64,000 nt of DNA from an uncultured bacterium. GTDB lineage: Bacteria > Actinomycetota > Actinomycetes > S36-B12 > CAIYMF01. The notes below the pieces were generated by a model, which searched no databases, was not told the DNA's origin, and saw only the letters and a program-made list of their open reading frames with translations. Below, piece after piece: positions 1 to 10,770 of the stretch (position 1 is the stretch's first letter; each line of letters opens with the position of its first letter). A program made the position numbers and the translations under genes. The stretch covers positions 29,073 to 93,072 of the forward strand of contig CAIKEU010000064.1 in the NCBI GenBank assembly GCA_903826575.1. Reading direction: 5' to 3'.

Positions 1-961
1 GGGCTTCGGCGCCTACGCGCTGATCGCACAGATTCTTATTTTCAATGTGTTGCTGAGCGCGAGTTCGCTTATCGCCGCGCGCTGGTGGCCTCGAGTGCGA
101 CCTACCAAGGCTACGCTGGAGGATCTGTGGTCAGTCAGCATCTGGTTCACCCTTGGCAACCTCGTTGGTTACTGGGGCCAAAGTGCGGACACGCTGGCGC
201 TTGGTCGTACTCAGGCGGCGGCCGAAGTCGGCTACTACAACCGCGGCTACAACCTGATGCAATTGCCGATGCGACACCTTGGCGGAGTGCTGACACGCGT
301 CACGACGCCTGCGTTGTCGTATATGCAGTCCGACATTGAGCGAAGTAAAGCCGCATGGTTGCGCTCGGCCACGCTGTTGGCTCTGGTGTCGTTCCCCGTC
401 TGCCTCGGTATGGCCGCATCCGCGCCCGCCTTGGTGCGCACCCTCTGGGGATCGACGTGGATCCCCGTTGTGCCATTGCTGCAGGTCTTGTCGTTGGCTG
501 GGATTCCGTGGAGTTTGGTAGTCGCGGCTGAAGGTCTGATGATGGCGCGCGGACGAGCCAAGACGTTTTTTTGGCTTTCACTGCTGAACAGTGCAATCAC
601 CATCGTGGCCGTATTGATTGGGGTCAGGTACGGGGCACTCGGTGTCGCGACGGCAATCTTGATTCGCAGTTGCCTCGTTCTGCCCATCTATATTGCTGTC
701 TGCCTGCGCGACATCAATGTCACTTTCGCCGATGTTGTGAAGGCGATCTGGAAGCCGTTGCTTTCCGCGTTCGTTATGGGTGCGCTCGTTTGGGTGGTTG
801 GACTCGGCGTTACTTCACTGGCCTTCCCGCTACTGCTCGTTATCCAAGTCGTTATTGGGGTTTGCGCCATGTGGGTGATGATGCGCATCTTGGCTCCCGA
901 ACTGCTTGCCGAGGCCCGTGGCCTCATTCGGCGCCGCTCGTATGGAGCAGGCGCCGCCTAA
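1..961 (+). CDS. Polysaccharide flippase / lipopolysaccharide biosynthesis protein (MOP superfamily, Wzx-like), 5'-truncated by the window edge
   Basis: The frame is open to the window start (GFGAYALIAQILIFNVLLSASS...). Multi-TM protein with 'GNLVGYWGQSADTLALGRTQAAAEVGYYNRGYNLMQLP', typical of oligosaccharide flippases. Confidence 0.85.
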   Translation, partial: GFGAYALIAQILIFNVLLSASSLIAARWWPRVRPTKATLEDLWSVSIWFTLGNLVGYWGQSADTLALGRTQAAAEVGYYNRGYNLMQLPMRHLGGVLTRVTTPALSYMQSDIERSKAAWLRSATLLALVSFPVCLGMAASAPALVRTLWGSTWIPVVPLLQVLSLAGIPWSLVVAAEGLMMARGRAKTFFWLSLLNSAITIVAVLIGVRYGALGVATAILIRSCLVLPIYIAVCLRDINVTFADVVKAIWKPLLSAFVMGALVWVVGLGVTSLAFPLLLVIQVVIGVCAMWVMMRILAPELLAEARGLIRRRSYGAGAA

Positions 962-1100
962 TTGACTACGCCGGCCACACTCGGGCACTTCGGAGTGGGC
1001 CGTTCGGTTGATTTGTAGACCGATAATGCCGCCACTGTTAGTTCTGCCTTCGTAGATGTCGAAGAGGTGTGTACCTCACGTAGACAGAAGTTGGCGGGCA

Positions 1101-2591
1101 ATGAACGGACTAACAAGGCGAACTTTGGCCAGACTGGCCGCTGGTCTATCGCTCCTTGCGATCGGCATTCCAGCGATGGCAGCGAGCCCTGCTGCGGCAA
1201 ATTCGGTGTCAGAGCCAAATGTGTCCGCGGCATCTTCAGCAGTGGGGGAGGAATCTCGCGTCACGCCGGCGATGGCCACGACCAGAACGATCGTCCAGGT
1301 CAATCGCAGCTCGTTGTACACCGCAAGCAAGCATCCGCAGGTGGCAATTGCGCGTAGCGGGGTGGGCGTCGAAGTCGGTACGAAGATTACGTTCGCGACT
1401 TCTGGAACCGTCACTGCGATTCGCTTTTACAAAGGCGGCAAAGCAAATGGCGGCCGTCACGTTGGCAGTCTGTGGTCGCCAAGTGGTGCACTCTTGCGTC
1501 ATCAGGTCTTCACGCGCGAGTCCGTTTCGGGCTGGCAGAGTGTTGGGCTGGCTAAGCCGTTGAAAGTGGCTGCCGGTGAAACGGTGATCGTGTCGTATTC
1601 GGCGCCCAAGGGCGGATTTAGTCGGACAGCCCAGGAGTTTGCTCGACGGGTCCAAAGCGGACCGCTCGCCGCGAACGTTGGCGCGGGATTACTCGCCCAC
1701 AAGGCGGGGTCGATTCCAACGTCACGTAGCCGAGTCAATGCGGGTTACCTCGTAGACGTTGTCTTTCAACATGTCTCGCGCCGCACCATCACAGTTCGTA
1801 CGCCTACTCCGTTCAGTACCGGCTGGGCCGCCAGCGGAGTTACGACGTTGAAGCCGTATCGCGGCCCGCTCATGATTACGAAGTCTGGAACCGTGCTCGA
1901 CGGCGTTGATGTCACTGGCTCGATCGTTATCGCGGCGAATAATGTGACGATCCGAAACGCTCGCATCCGGTCGAACACGGACTGGTATGCCGTGCGGCAA
2001 TACCCGGAGTTTCACGGACTAAAGCTTCAGTATGTGGAGATTAGTGCGCTGCCGGGTGCGGTTCCCGATCAAGCTCTTTCGGCGGGAACGAATGCGCTGC
2101 TCGATCACGTCTACATTCACGGAATGCAGCGCGGTGTGTACGTGACATCCGGAATGACAATCAGCAATTCGTACCTTGACGACTTTGTGAACAACAGCGA
2201 CAGTCACGCCCAAGCCATTCTTGCGCTGGGACAGGCGAACCACGTTCGGATCTTCAATAACGTTTTGGGCTGCGGCACAAACATGTGCACCGCGGCTGTG
2301 AGCGTGTTCCCTGAGCGGGGGAGCAATAACGATTGGGTTATCGACTCAAATGTTCTCAACGGTGGTGCTTTCGCCGTCTACCTCGGCTACAGCCCACAGA
2401 ATGGCGAGAAACCCAACACTAATATTCGTTTCACCAACAACATCTTTGGAACGAAGTACTGGCCAAACTCTGGCGAATATGGGCCGGTGGCTTCGTGGTC
2501 GAATGTTGCCAGCAATTCGTGGACGAACAACAGTTGGTTCACCGACGACAACCGCGACGGCTACGTCGTCACCTCACAAGGTGCGCTGTAG
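1101..2591 (+). CDS. Secreted protein: N-terminal DUF4082-like domain plus right-handed beta-helix domain
   Basis: Signal peptide after ATG 1101 (MNGLTRRTLARLAAGLSLLAIGIPAMAA); 'GTKITFATSGTVTAIRFYKGGKANGGRHVGSLWSPSGALL' is DUF4082-like; repetitive N/V/I-rich C-terminus resembles pectate-lyase-like beta helices. Confidence 0.65.
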   Translation: MNGLTRRTLARLAAGLSLLAIGIPAMAASPAAANSVSEPNVSAASSAVGEESRVTPAMATTRTIVQVNRSSLYTASKHPQVAIARSGVGVEVGTKITFATSGTVTAIRFYKGGKANGGRHVGSLWSPSGALLRHQVFTRESVSGWQSVGLAKPLKVAAGETVIVSYSAPKGGFSRTAQEFARRVQSGPLAANVGAGLLAHKAGSIPTSRSRVNAGYLVDVVFQHVSRRTITVRTPTPFSTGWAASGVTTLKPYRGPLMITKSGTVLDGVDVTGSIVIAANNVTIRNARIRSNTDWYAVRQYPEFHGLKLQYVEISALPGAVPDQALSAGTNALLDHVYIHGMQRGVYVTSGMTISNSYLDDFVNNSDSHAQAILALGQANHVRIFNNVLGCGTNMCTAAVSVFPERGSNNDWVIDSNVLNGGAFAVYLGYSPQNGEKPNTNIRFTNNIFGTKYWPNSGEYGPVASWSNVASNSWTNNSWFTDDNRDGYVVTSQGAL

Positions 2592-2772
2592 CTGTCGGGA
2601 CGATCTACCGTCGTATTGGGTGGTTCGTTGGCTCTTCAGACACACAGGGTGATGTCGTTCACCTGTATGGCCGTCTGGGCAGGTGTCGTCCCGGTTACCC
2701 ATGGCATGATCGAAGGGCTGTGCTCAGTGGTTGGCACTGGGCCATCGAGGGCGCCGAGGGGATCGACGAATC

Positions 2773-3540
2773 GTGTCAGGCAAGGACCTAACCTCGACAC
2801 TGTGGGACGCGGCAAATCGGCTCACCCCAGATGCGCGCAGCAAGGCCCGTACCTTTGTTGACACCGTTGGCGCACCTTTTCTTGGCTCCATCAATGGTTC
2901 GGGATCACGTAAAGACGTCGCGATCACCTTTGATGATGGCCCGGAGCCGACGGTGACGCCGCACTTGCTCGCACTGTTGCGTGAACACAATGTCAAACTC
3001 ACGTTCTTTGTTCTGCTAACGCAATGTCGGCGCTATCCAGAGCTGCTGCAAGCGATTGTGGCCGATGGGCACGAGATCGCCCTACACGGCGTGGACCATC
3101 GCCGAATTACCGGCTTGCCTTACGGCTTGGCCGTCGACTATCTCAGTAACGCCAAGCTCGAGCTGGAACAGCTCACCGGTCAGAAAATCAATTTCTATCG
3201 ACCGCCTTATGGGTCCCAATCGGTTGCCTCCTGGAATGCCGCTCGAAAAGCTGGTTTGCAGGTCGTTGCTTGGAGTTGTGATGGCGCCGACTGGGTTGAT
3301 CGTGAAGTCGACTCCGTCGTTGCAGATTCGATGGCTCGACTCAACAGCGGCGGAATTTTGCTGCTCCATGAGCGTCTTGAGCCTGATCCTCAGCGTGACG
3401 CGCCTAAGACGACATTCAATCGAATCGACATGACGGATCGATTGCTCAATCAGGTTGCGGCCAAAGGTTGGGCAGCGGCACCAGTGGGCTCGATGGTGAG
3501 TGAGTCCGGCGCCAAACGGACTGTTTGGTTGAGGCCGTAG
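2773..3540 (+). CDS. Polysaccharide deacetylase family protein
   Basis: 'DVAITFDDGPEPTVTPHLLALLREHNVKLTFFVL ... EIALHGVDHRRI ... FYRPPYGSQS' carries NodB-homology motifs. GTG start at 2773 is inferred. Confidence 0.88.
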   Translation: MSGKDLTSTLWDAANRLTPDARSKARTFVDTVGAPFLGSINGSGSRKDVAITFDDGPEPTVTPHLLALLREHNVKLTFFVLLTQCRRYPELLQAIVADGHEIALHGVDHRRITGLPYGLAVDYLSNAKLELEQLTGQKINFYRPPYGSQSVASWNAARKAGLQVVAWSCDGADWVDREVDSVVADSMARLNSGGILLLHERLEPDPQRDAPKTTFNRIDMTDRLLNQVAAKGWAAAPVGSMVSESGAKRTVWLRP

Positions 3541-3542
3541 CG

Positions 3543-4436
3543 ATGACAGACCACACACGGGAGAGTTCGACGGCGGCGTCAACAGAGGCCTTTCCCATTG
3601 CCAGCATCGTAATCCCCGCGCATAACGAGCAATCCGTAATTGGCAGAACACTGTCGACTTTGCTGGAAAATGCCGCTGAGGGTGAGTTTGACATCGTCGT
3701 CGTATGTAACGGCTGCAATGATGCAACGCAATCTGTAAGCGAAGAATTCGCTCATCGAGGAGTGCGCACACTCTCTATTGAAACGGCATCCAAGATTGCC
3801 GCCTTGAATGCGGGTGACGCCGTCGTATCAGCAATGCCAAGGGTTTACCTAGACGCTGATGTGCGCATCACAGCGGCGTCCGTTCGCAAACTCGTCGCGA
3901 CGCTAGCTGCAGGGGCTCTGGTGGCCGCTCCTCGAGTCCAGCTCGACGTCGAGCAGTGTTCAACCCTGGTGCGCGCTTACTTCAATGTCTGGTCACAGCT
4001 AGGCCACGTCAGCCGGGGTCTGGGCTCAGGTGTGTACGCATTGTCCGGTGAAGGCCGGTCCAAGTTTGACGAATTCCCACACGTGATGGGCGACGATTAC
4101 TTCATTTACTGTCTCGTCGACGACGATGAGCGGGTGAGTCCGGTTGACGCAATCTCGACCGTTGTCCCGCCACTGACGATGAAAGATCTGGCCAAGCGTC
4201 GGTTGCGAATTGAGAAGGGGAACTCGGAAATTCGTTCCCAATCGCCTTCGTCATCGTCGGGCGCGGGTTTGGTTGATGTCCTCAAGAAGCAACCACGGCT
4301 ATTGCCAAACGCTGCCCTGTACGCCGGTATCCATGGTTGGGCGAGGTTGCGCGTGCGAGGGCAATCCAGTGCCCAGGTGGGTTGGCAGCGAACAGATCCC
4401 CAGCGGCCCGCGTCGAAAGGAGACAGCAGGCCATGA
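3543..4436 (+). CDS. Glycosyltransferase family 2
   Basis: 'ASIVIPAHNEQSVIGRTLSTLL ... VVCNGCNDAT' GT2 N-terminus. Confidence 0.85.
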   Translation: MTDHTRESSTAASTEAFPIASIVIPAHNEQSVIGRTLSTLLENAAEGEFDIVVVCNGCNDATQSVSEEFAHRGVRTLSIETASKIAALNAGDAVVSAMPRVYLDADVRITAASVRKLVATLAAGALVAAPRVQLDVEQCSTLVRAYFNVWSQLGHVSRGLGSGVYALSGEGRSKFDEFPHVMGDDYFIYCLVDDDERVSPVDAISTVVPPLTMKDLAKRRLRIEKGNSEIRSQSPSSSSGAGLVDVLKKQPRLLPNAALYAGIHGWARLRVRGQSSAQVGWQRTDPQRPASKGDSRP

Positions 4437-5362
4437 CCAGAGACGGCCTCGTTTCCATTGTTATGGTGACGTACAACAGTGCTGACTGGCTTGACTCATC
4501 GATCGGTACGATCGGTCGAGGCGCTGTCGATGTTCCGTGCGAGGTGATCGTTGTCGACAATGCCTCGGCAGACGACAGTGTTCGTCAACTCCAGACACGA
4601 TTCCCTGACGTAAAGCTCATCGTGAATCCCGTCAATGAAGGCTTTGCGCGGGCAGTTAATCGGGGCGCGGCCACCGCGGAAGGTGACTGGATTTTGCTGT
4701 TGAATCCCGACACCGAGGTGGCCGAAGGCGCGATCGACGCTCTCGTTACCTTTGCTCAGACCAATCCGGGTCATGGCATCTACGGCGGACGGACGGTGAC
4801 GCCGGTCGGTGACGTGGATCCGTCTTCGTGCTGGGGGCTGCCGAGTGTCTGGAGCACAGCCTGCTTTGGATTGGGCTTATCCACGGCGTTCAAGAAATCA
4901 CTGGTCTTTGATCCTGAATCGCTGGGACGTTGGCAGCGCGACTCTGTTCGCGAAGTAGGTTTCGTATCAGGAAGTCTGCTGTTGGTGCCCCGTGAGGTGT
5001 GGAAAGAACTTGGCGGCTTCGACGAACGCTTCTTCGTCTATGGCGAGGATGCTGACCTTGGGGCCCGTGCACATGCGCTTGGCTACCGTCCGATCGTCAC
5101 CCCAAATGCGACGATCGTGCACGCGGTTGGAGCCTCTTCTACCCGAGTTAACAAATTGGTGTTGCTGTTCGCGGGAAAGGCCACGTACGCAGACACTCAT
5201 TTTCACGGCATCGGCCGGCCCTTGAGCAAGGTGATGTTGCAATCGGGCGTCGGGATTCGCGCGCTGCTGTCATCTGTCAGCAAGCGGGAGACCGGTTGGG
5301 CTGGAGCGTGGCAGCGGCGACGGGAGTGGAGAAATGGCTTTCCACTGCAAGATCAGTGCTAG
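4433..5362 (+). CDS. Glycosyltransferase family 2 (rhamnosyltransferase-like)
   Basis: 'SIVMVTYNSADWLDSSI ... VIVVDNASADDSV ... ILLLNPDTEV ... GGFDERFFVYGEDADLGAR'. ATG at 4433 after AAAGGAGA, overlapping the upstream stop. Confidence 0.9.
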   Translation: MTRDGLVSIVMVTYNSADWLDSSIGTIGRGAVDVPCEVIVVDNASADDSVRQLQTRFPDVKLIVNPVNEGFARAVNRGAATAEGDWILLLNPDTEVAEGAIDALVTFAQTNPGHGIYGGRTVTPVGDVDPSSCWGLPSVWSTACFGLGLSTAFKKSLVFDPESLGRWQRDSVREVGFVSGSLLLVPREVWKELGGFDERFFVYGEDADLGARAHALGYRPIVTPNATIVHAVGASSTRVNKLVLLFAGKATYADTHFHGIGRPLSKVMLQSGVGIRALLSSVSKRETGWAGAWQRRREWRNGFPLQDQC

Positions 5363-5522
5363 CTAGCGAAAGCTGCGCGGATTGCCTTATGAATCAAATG
5401 TGAAAAACCCGTTTAGCCCACTTTGGAGGTTCTTTCGAGCGGGGTTCGTCGGTCTCTGGCTGGCATACTCAATGGTGAAGTGTTTACGCAGCACGAAGTG
5501 AAAGCGAAATGAAGGGCTAGTT

Positions 5523-6224
5523 ATGGACTTCTGGACAGGGATCCAGGTACTCAAGCGACAGTGGAAGGCATGGCTCGCGGGTCTACTAATCACTGCTCTG
5601 GCTGCTGCCGGTGCCTTCCTGCTGGTCAAGCCGAAGTACACAGCTACGTCTGACAACCTCATGCTTCTGCCGACGCAGTCCGGTATCAACGTGCAGCCCT
5701 ACCAGGCCAATCCATACCTGAATATCTCGGCTGGTCTTACGGTGACTGCGGAAACGATGATTCAGGCCATGAACGGCGATGCCACGTTAGATACGCTCAC
5801 CCAGGAAGGCGCCGTTGGCAAGTACTCGGCCATTGGGTTCATGGGTGATGCTCCGATCGTGACCTTGCAGGTGGATGCTGCGAGCGATCAGGATGCTATG
5901 AAGGGCTTGAACTTGTATGGCGAGCAGTTGCGAAAGCAACTCGCTCTTCTCCAGCAGCAGGCGCAGGTCCCGGCCGAACAGGTCATCTCGGCCACGGCAG
6001 TCCGCTACCCGGTTGCCTCCACCAAGGACACGGGTAGCCGCACTCGCGCACTGATCGGCGTTCTCGCCGTGGGTACGATCTTGTCGATCTTCTCGGCCTT
6101 CCTAGCCGAACAACGACGTCGTAACCGGCTGCGTTCCGAAGCGCTCAAGCGCTCAGTCGCGGGCGATGAAGATCTGCTCGACGAGCACGAACTAATCGTG
6201 GACACCAAACCAGCCACCATCTGA
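5523..6224 (+). CDS. Wzz/YveK-like chain-length determinant membrane protein without a fused kinase domain
   Basis: Two terminal TM segments flanking a periplasmic region; position inside the EPS cluster. Confidence 0.6.
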   Translation: MDFWTGIQVLKRQWKAWLAGLLITALAAAGAFLLVKPKYTATSDNLMLLPTQSGINVQPYQANPYLNISAGLTVTAETMIQAMNGDATLDTLTQEGAVGKYSAIGFMGDAPIVTLQVDAASDQDAMKGLNLYGEQLRKQLALLQQQAQVPAEQVISATAVRYPVASTKDTGSRTRALIGVLAVGTILSIFSAFLAEQRRRNRLRSEALKRSVAGDEDLLDEHELIVDTKPATI

Positions 6225-6225
6225 G

Positions 6226-7599
6226 ATGAGTGTTCAACGGCTTGACGTTCCGCAAGGAACTGATGCTCCGTCAATTGTGAGAGCCCCGTTGGATGCCCGC
6301 GGGCTGCTCGTTGTTTTCATGCTCCTGCTGTTCTTGATTCCAGCTCGATTGGTCATCGGTGCCATGGGCGCACCCGGATCACCGGCCGCATTGTTTTCCC
6401 TTGGGCTGCTGGTGTGGTGGCTAGCTGGTCAAATCATGAGCCACGATTGGAATGCTCCAGGCCGTCATCCCATTCGACTGATCATCATGATCTTTACCCT
6501 CGCGGCACTCACGTCGTATGTCTTCGGCGCGCTTTATGGTCTTCCCGATATTGAAGCGTCAGGTGCCGATCGCGGGATGCTCAGTGTTTTGGGTTGGGTG
6601 GGACTGTGCTTGGTTGCCTGCGACATGTTGAAGAGCCGCGAAAGTATTGATCGACTACTTCAGGTTCTGACGTATCTGGTCGCGTTTGTCGCCATTCTCG
6701 GAATCATTCAATTCGTCACCCACTTCGACATCAGCAATTACATAGCGATCCCGGGGCTGACACCGAATGGAACGTTGAACACCACGGCTGATAGGTCTGG
6801 CTTCCTGCGCGTCTCGGCCACCACTTCGCACCCCATTGAGTTCGGTGTGATGGTTGCGTCGGTCTATCCGTTGGCTTTGCACTATGCACTTGATGATCAG
6901 CGTGCGGCAAAGTGGCTCCGATGGACTGTTGTCGTTGTCCTTACTATTGCGATCCCGCTGTCCGTCTCACGCTCGGCGATCCTTGGGATCACAGTGGCAA
7001 TGATCGTTTTGCTTATCTCGTGGCCGTCATCACGTCGTTGGATGGCTCTCCTCGTGACACCACTTATCTTGGCCGCGATGCGTGTGACGATGCCCGGGCT
7101 GCTGGGCACGCTGTTCTCGGGCTTCACGCACTCGGACGACAGCATCAAAGGCCGAACTGATGACTACGCGGTCATCGGTGCTTACATCAGTAGATCGCCA
7201 TTTGTGGGTACCGGTTTCGGAACCTTCATTCCAAAGACGAACATCATCCTTGATAACCAGTACCTCGGCTCCACGGTGGAGATGGGTTACTTGGGTTCCG
7301 GCCTTCTTATCGTGATGATGCTTGTCGGTTTCGCAACGGCTCGAGGAGTTGTTCGACGGGCACCGGATGCTGCGACGCGTTCGCTCGGCGTCTCGCTGTC
7401 GGCGTCGATTTTGGTGCTTGGTGTCACGTTCGCGACCTTCGACGGGCTGGGTTTCCCGATTGCAGCCGCGCTACTGTTTCTTCTACTCGGCGTTACCGGT
7501 GCGTTGTGGCGAGTGGTCGGTGGACCTTCTGCAGTTCAACGAGTACCGGGATGGATGAGGCGCGGAGACGATTACGTGGATGCGATAGCTGGGAACTAG
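6226..7599 (+). CDS. O-antigen ligase / polymerase family protein
   Basis: Polytopic protein with 'SVSRSAILGITVAMIVLLIS' and a large loop 'GRTDDYAVIGAYISRSPFVGTGFGTF'. Confidence 0.75.
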   Translation: MSVQRLDVPQGTDAPSIVRAPLDARGLLVVFMLLLFLIPARLVIGAMGAPGSPAALFSLGLLVWWLAGQIMSHDWNAPGRHPIRLIIMIFTLAALTSYVFGALYGLPDIEASGADRGMLSVLGWVGLCLVACDMLKSRESIDRLLQVLTYLVAFVAILGIIQFVTHFDISNYIAIPGLTPNGTLNTTADRSGFLRVSATTSHPIEFGVMVASVYPLALHYALDDQRAAKWLRWTVVVVLTIAIPLSVSRSAILGITVAMIVLLISWPSSRRWMALLVTPLILAAMRVTMPGLLGTLFSGFTHSDDSIKGRTDDYAVIGAYISRSPFVGTGFGTFIPKTNIILDNQYLGSTVEMGYLGSGLLIVMMLVGFATARGVVRRAPDAATRSLGVSLSASILVLGVTFATFDGLGFPIAAALLFLLLGVTGALWRVVGGPSAVQRVPGWMRRGDDYVDAIAGN

Positions 7600-7606
7600 T
7601 GAGGAC

Positions 7607-8746
7607 GTGATGTTGCGCTCGCTCACTCGATTGGGATTTGCCTGCAATTGGGATCCAGATCGCACACGTACGTGGTCCGGGACGAACTGGGCTCTAATGA
7701 CCGCGTTGCAGACTCACGTCGACACTGTCGACGTCGGCACACACATGTCGCTACCGGCAAGACGAGCGTGGCAACTGGCCACCCGTCGTCGGCGTAATGG
7801 TTCATGGGTTTCTACGTGGGAGACGACACCGCAGTGGGAAAAGTATCTACGCGCTGACGTCCAAAAACGTGTCACCGCGACCCATTGCGATGCAGTGCTC
7901 GAGATTCAAGATGTGGGAATTCTCGATCGACCATTCTTCATCTATCAGGATCTGAGCTATGACGTTCTTGTTCGCGAGCTCGAATCAGGCGACGAGGGAG
8001 TGAGCCACTTTTTCAAAAGCCTCGACCGCGATGTCATCAACCGGCGTCGTGCCCGCCAACACGAGGTGTTTGCGCGCGCAACAGGTGTCATGGCCATGAG
8101 CGGGTCCTATGCACAAAGCTTGGTGAACGATTCCGGGCTGCCGCCGGATAAGGTCCACGTCGTCTACCCGGGTGCGACATCGCTCTCGGCGGACGTTAAT
8201 GTCACTCCTCGGCGTATCCGTGATGGCTCGCGAACAAAGTTGCTCTTCATCGGAACGACTTTCATTGTCAAGGCCGGTGACGTGGTTCTTCGGGCGTTCG
8301 AGCTCCTTCGCGAAACCGACACTTCTCTTACTTTGACGATCGTCGGGCCCGACAGGTGGCCGGTTGATGGTCCGGTTCCTGACGGGGTTGACTTCCGTGG
8401 ACGTGTGCCGCGCGCCGAGATCGCCAGAATCATGGATGAGCATGACCTGTTTGTCATGCCTTCGAGGCTTGAAGGTTTCGGAATGGTCTTCGTTGAGGCT
8501 CTCGCCCGAGGACTTCCATGTATAGGCCGCAATGCGTTCGCCATGCCTGAACTCATCGAGGATGGAGTCACTGGGGCGATCGTTGACACGCTTGATCCCG
8601 TGGTCGTTGCTCAAGCTATCTCGCAGACTCTCGCTAATGATGCAATCTTTGCCGAGGTGGAGCGGCGTGCAGACGATGTGGCCGCGAAATTCAGTTGGGA
8701 CCGTTCAGCCACGACGGTGATCGACATCATTGAATCGAGTATGTGA
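7607..8746 (+). CDS. Glycosyltransferase family 4
   Basis: 'KLLFIGTTFIVKAGDVVLRAFELL ... LFVMPSRLEGFGMVFVEALARGLPCIG' GT4 signature. Confidence 0.88.
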   Translation: MMLRSLTRLGFACNWDPDRTRTWSGTNWALMTALQTHVDTVDVGTHMSLPARRAWQLATRRRRNGSWVSTWETTPQWEKYLRADVQKRVTATHCDAVLEIQDVGILDRPFFIYQDLSYDVLVRELESGDEGVSHFFKSLDRDVINRRRARQHEVFARATGVMAMSGSYAQSLVNDSGLPPDKVHVVYPGATSLSADVNVTPRRIRDGSRTKLLFIGTTFIVKAGDVVLRAFELLRETDTSLTLTIVGPDRWPVDGPVPDGVDFRGRVPRAEIARIMDEHDLFVMPSRLEGFGMVFVEALARGLPCIGRNAFAMPELIEDGVTGAIVDTLDPVVVAQAISQTLANDAIFAEVERRADDVAAKFSWDRSATTVIDIIESSM

Positions 8747-8816
8747 GGTATCGAAGAAGATCGATTGCGACCTGAGCGGCGGGCGCTTGCGAACGTCGAT
8801 CCAGTATCCTTTACTC

Positions 8817-9806
8817 ATGCGATATCTTGTCACGGGTGGAGCGGGATTTATCGGCTCCCACTACGTCCGCTCACTAATGTCTCCAGGTTGGACGTCGGCT
8901 GACGTAACGTCGGTCACTGTTCTCGACGCTCTGACATACGCGGGTAATCGGGCGAACCTTGACCCGGTTGGCGATGATCCGCGGTTGACTTTCGTCCATG
9001 GAGACATCTGTGACGCCGACCTCGTCGACGGGCTGATCGCCGAAGCGGATGCCGTGGTCCACTTCGCAGCGGAGTCGCATGTTGATCGATCCATCGACGG
9101 TGCGCGAGTCTTCGTTCATACGAATGTGATCGGCACGCAAACTTTGCTCGAGGCAGCCCTTCGTCATCGGACGGCGCGATTCGTGCACGTGTCGACCGAC
9201 GAGGTCTACGGATCGATCGACGAAGGATCGTGGACGGAATCGGCGCCGGTCGCCCCGAATTCACCGTATTCGGCCTCGAAGGCGTCCAGTGATCTGATTG
9301 CTCTTGCATATGCGCGCACACATGGCCTCGACATTGTTGTGACGAGATGCTCGAACAACTATGGGCCGTACCAGTTCCCCGAGAAGGTCATCCCGCTGTT
9401 TGTCACGAACTTGCTTGACGGTGCGAACGTTCCGCTCTACGGCGATGGCGAGAACGTGCGCGATTGGCTGCATGTCGACGATCACTGTCGTGGTATCGAC
9501 CTAGTTCTTCACGGGGGCCGGCCTGCGGAGGTGTACAACATCGGCGGCGGTACCGAACTGTCTAACAAGGAACTCACCGGACGTCTGCTCGAAGCATGTG
9601 GTGCCGACTGGTCTCGTGTCGATCGGGTAGCCGACCGAAAGGGTCACGATCGACGATACTCAGTCGATATCACGCGAATTCACGATGAACTGGGATACGA
9701 ACCGAAGACCGACTTCGCCACTGGGTTGGCCGAGACTGTCGATTGGTACCGCACCCGTCGCGACTGGTGGGAGCCCCTTAAGTCGCGCGCGGCTCTGGCG
9801 AAATGA
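8817..9806 (+). CDS. rfbB: dTDP-glucose 4,6-dehydratase
   Basis: 'MRYLVTGGAGFIGSHYVRSL ... HFAAESHVDRSI ... FVHVSTDEVYGS ... YSASKASSDL ... RCSNNYGPYQFPEK'. True start taken as ATG 8817. Confidence 0.96.
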   Translation: MRYLVTGGAGFIGSHYVRSLMSPGWTSADVTSVTVLDALTYAGNRANLDPVGDDPRLTFVHGDICDADLVDGLIAEADAVVHFAAESHVDRSIDGARVFVHTNVIGTQTLLEAALRHRTARFVHVSTDEVYGSIDEGSWTESAPVAPNSPYSASKASSDLIALAYARTHGLDIVVTRCSNNYGPYQFPEKVIPLFVTNLLDGANVPLYGDGENVRDWLHVDDHCRGIDLVLHGGRPAEVYNIGGGTELSNKELTGRLLEACGADWSRVDRVADRKGHDRRYSVDITRIHDELGYEPKTDFATGLAETVDWYRTRRDWWEPLKSRAALAK

Positions 9807-10663
9807 TCGTGCCTGATCTTCGATGGGCTGTCGTTGGTGCGGGCGGGATGCTTGCGGCCGATCTGCTTGCCGTCCTCGGGGACCGCGATGTTCGGGCTTT
9901 CACACGTCAGCAGTTGGATATCTGTGATGTTGCAGAGGTGCGCGACGGCCTCACTGACGTTGACATCGTCGTCAACTGCGCGGCTTATACAGCTGTTGAC
10001 GACGCCGAATCCAACGAGGAGCAAGCACTAGCGATCAACGGACTCGGAGTGCACAATGTGGCCGCAGCCTGTGCGGCACATGGGGCGCGGCTTGTTCACA
10101 TCTCCACCGATTACGTCTTTTCCGGAATTGCCGAAGTGCCGTACGCCGAGCAGTCCGCTCGTGAACCCCGTACCGCTTACGGACGGACCAAGGCCGCAGG
10201 TGAAGTTGCGATCCGTACTCTGGTACCCGATTCGTCATGGATCCTTCGCACGGCCTGGCTGTATGGGCAACACGGCCCCAATTTCGTATCAACGATGAAG
10301 CGTCTGGAATCTGAGCGGGAGACGATCGACGTTGTCGATGATCAGCGCGGACAACCAACGTGGACTAGGGATCTGGCTCATCGAATCCTGCTAACTGTTG
10401 AGCGAGGCGTGCCGAGCGGGATTTATCACGCAACGAATTCTGGATCCGCGACGTGGTTTGAATTGGCTCGCGCAGTTTTCGGACTGCTCGGTGCGGACCC
10501 TGAACGCGTGCATCCCACGACGACGGATAAATTTCCACGCCCAGCACCACGTCCGGCCTATAGCGTGCTGGGGCACAACGGCTGGATGAATGCCGGTGTG
10601 CCGCCGATGCGCCACTGGATGCAAGCGTTAGAAGCCGCAGCTCCTGACATGCTCGAGCAGTAG
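9803..10663 (+). CDS. rfbD: dTDP-4-dehydrorhamnose reductase
   Basis: 'VVNCAAYTAVDDAESNEEQALAINGLGVHNVAAAC ... LVHISTDYVFSG'. Confidence 0.95.
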   Translation: MIVPDLRWAVVGAGGMLAADLLAVLGDRDVRAFTRQQLDICDVAEVRDGLTDVDIVVNCAAYTAVDDAESNEEQALAINGLGVHNVAAACAAHGARLVHISTDYVFSGIAEVPYAEQSAREPRTAYGRTKAAGEVAIRTLVPDSSWILRTAWLYGQHGPNFVSTMKRLESERETIDVVDDQRGQPTWTRDLAHRILLTVERGVPSGIYHATNSGSATWFELARAVFGLLGADPERVHPTTTDKFPRPAPRPAYSVLGHNGWMNAGVPPMRHWMQALEAAAPDMLEQ

Positions 10664-10770
10664 ATCTAGCCTGACGGCTTGGGCAAAGGAACCTCAACAT
10701 TGCCCTGTCAGCATCGGCTTGCTGTGCGCGGGTGTCGCGTCGACGCGCCTGTGATCGCTAGGATCAAGCT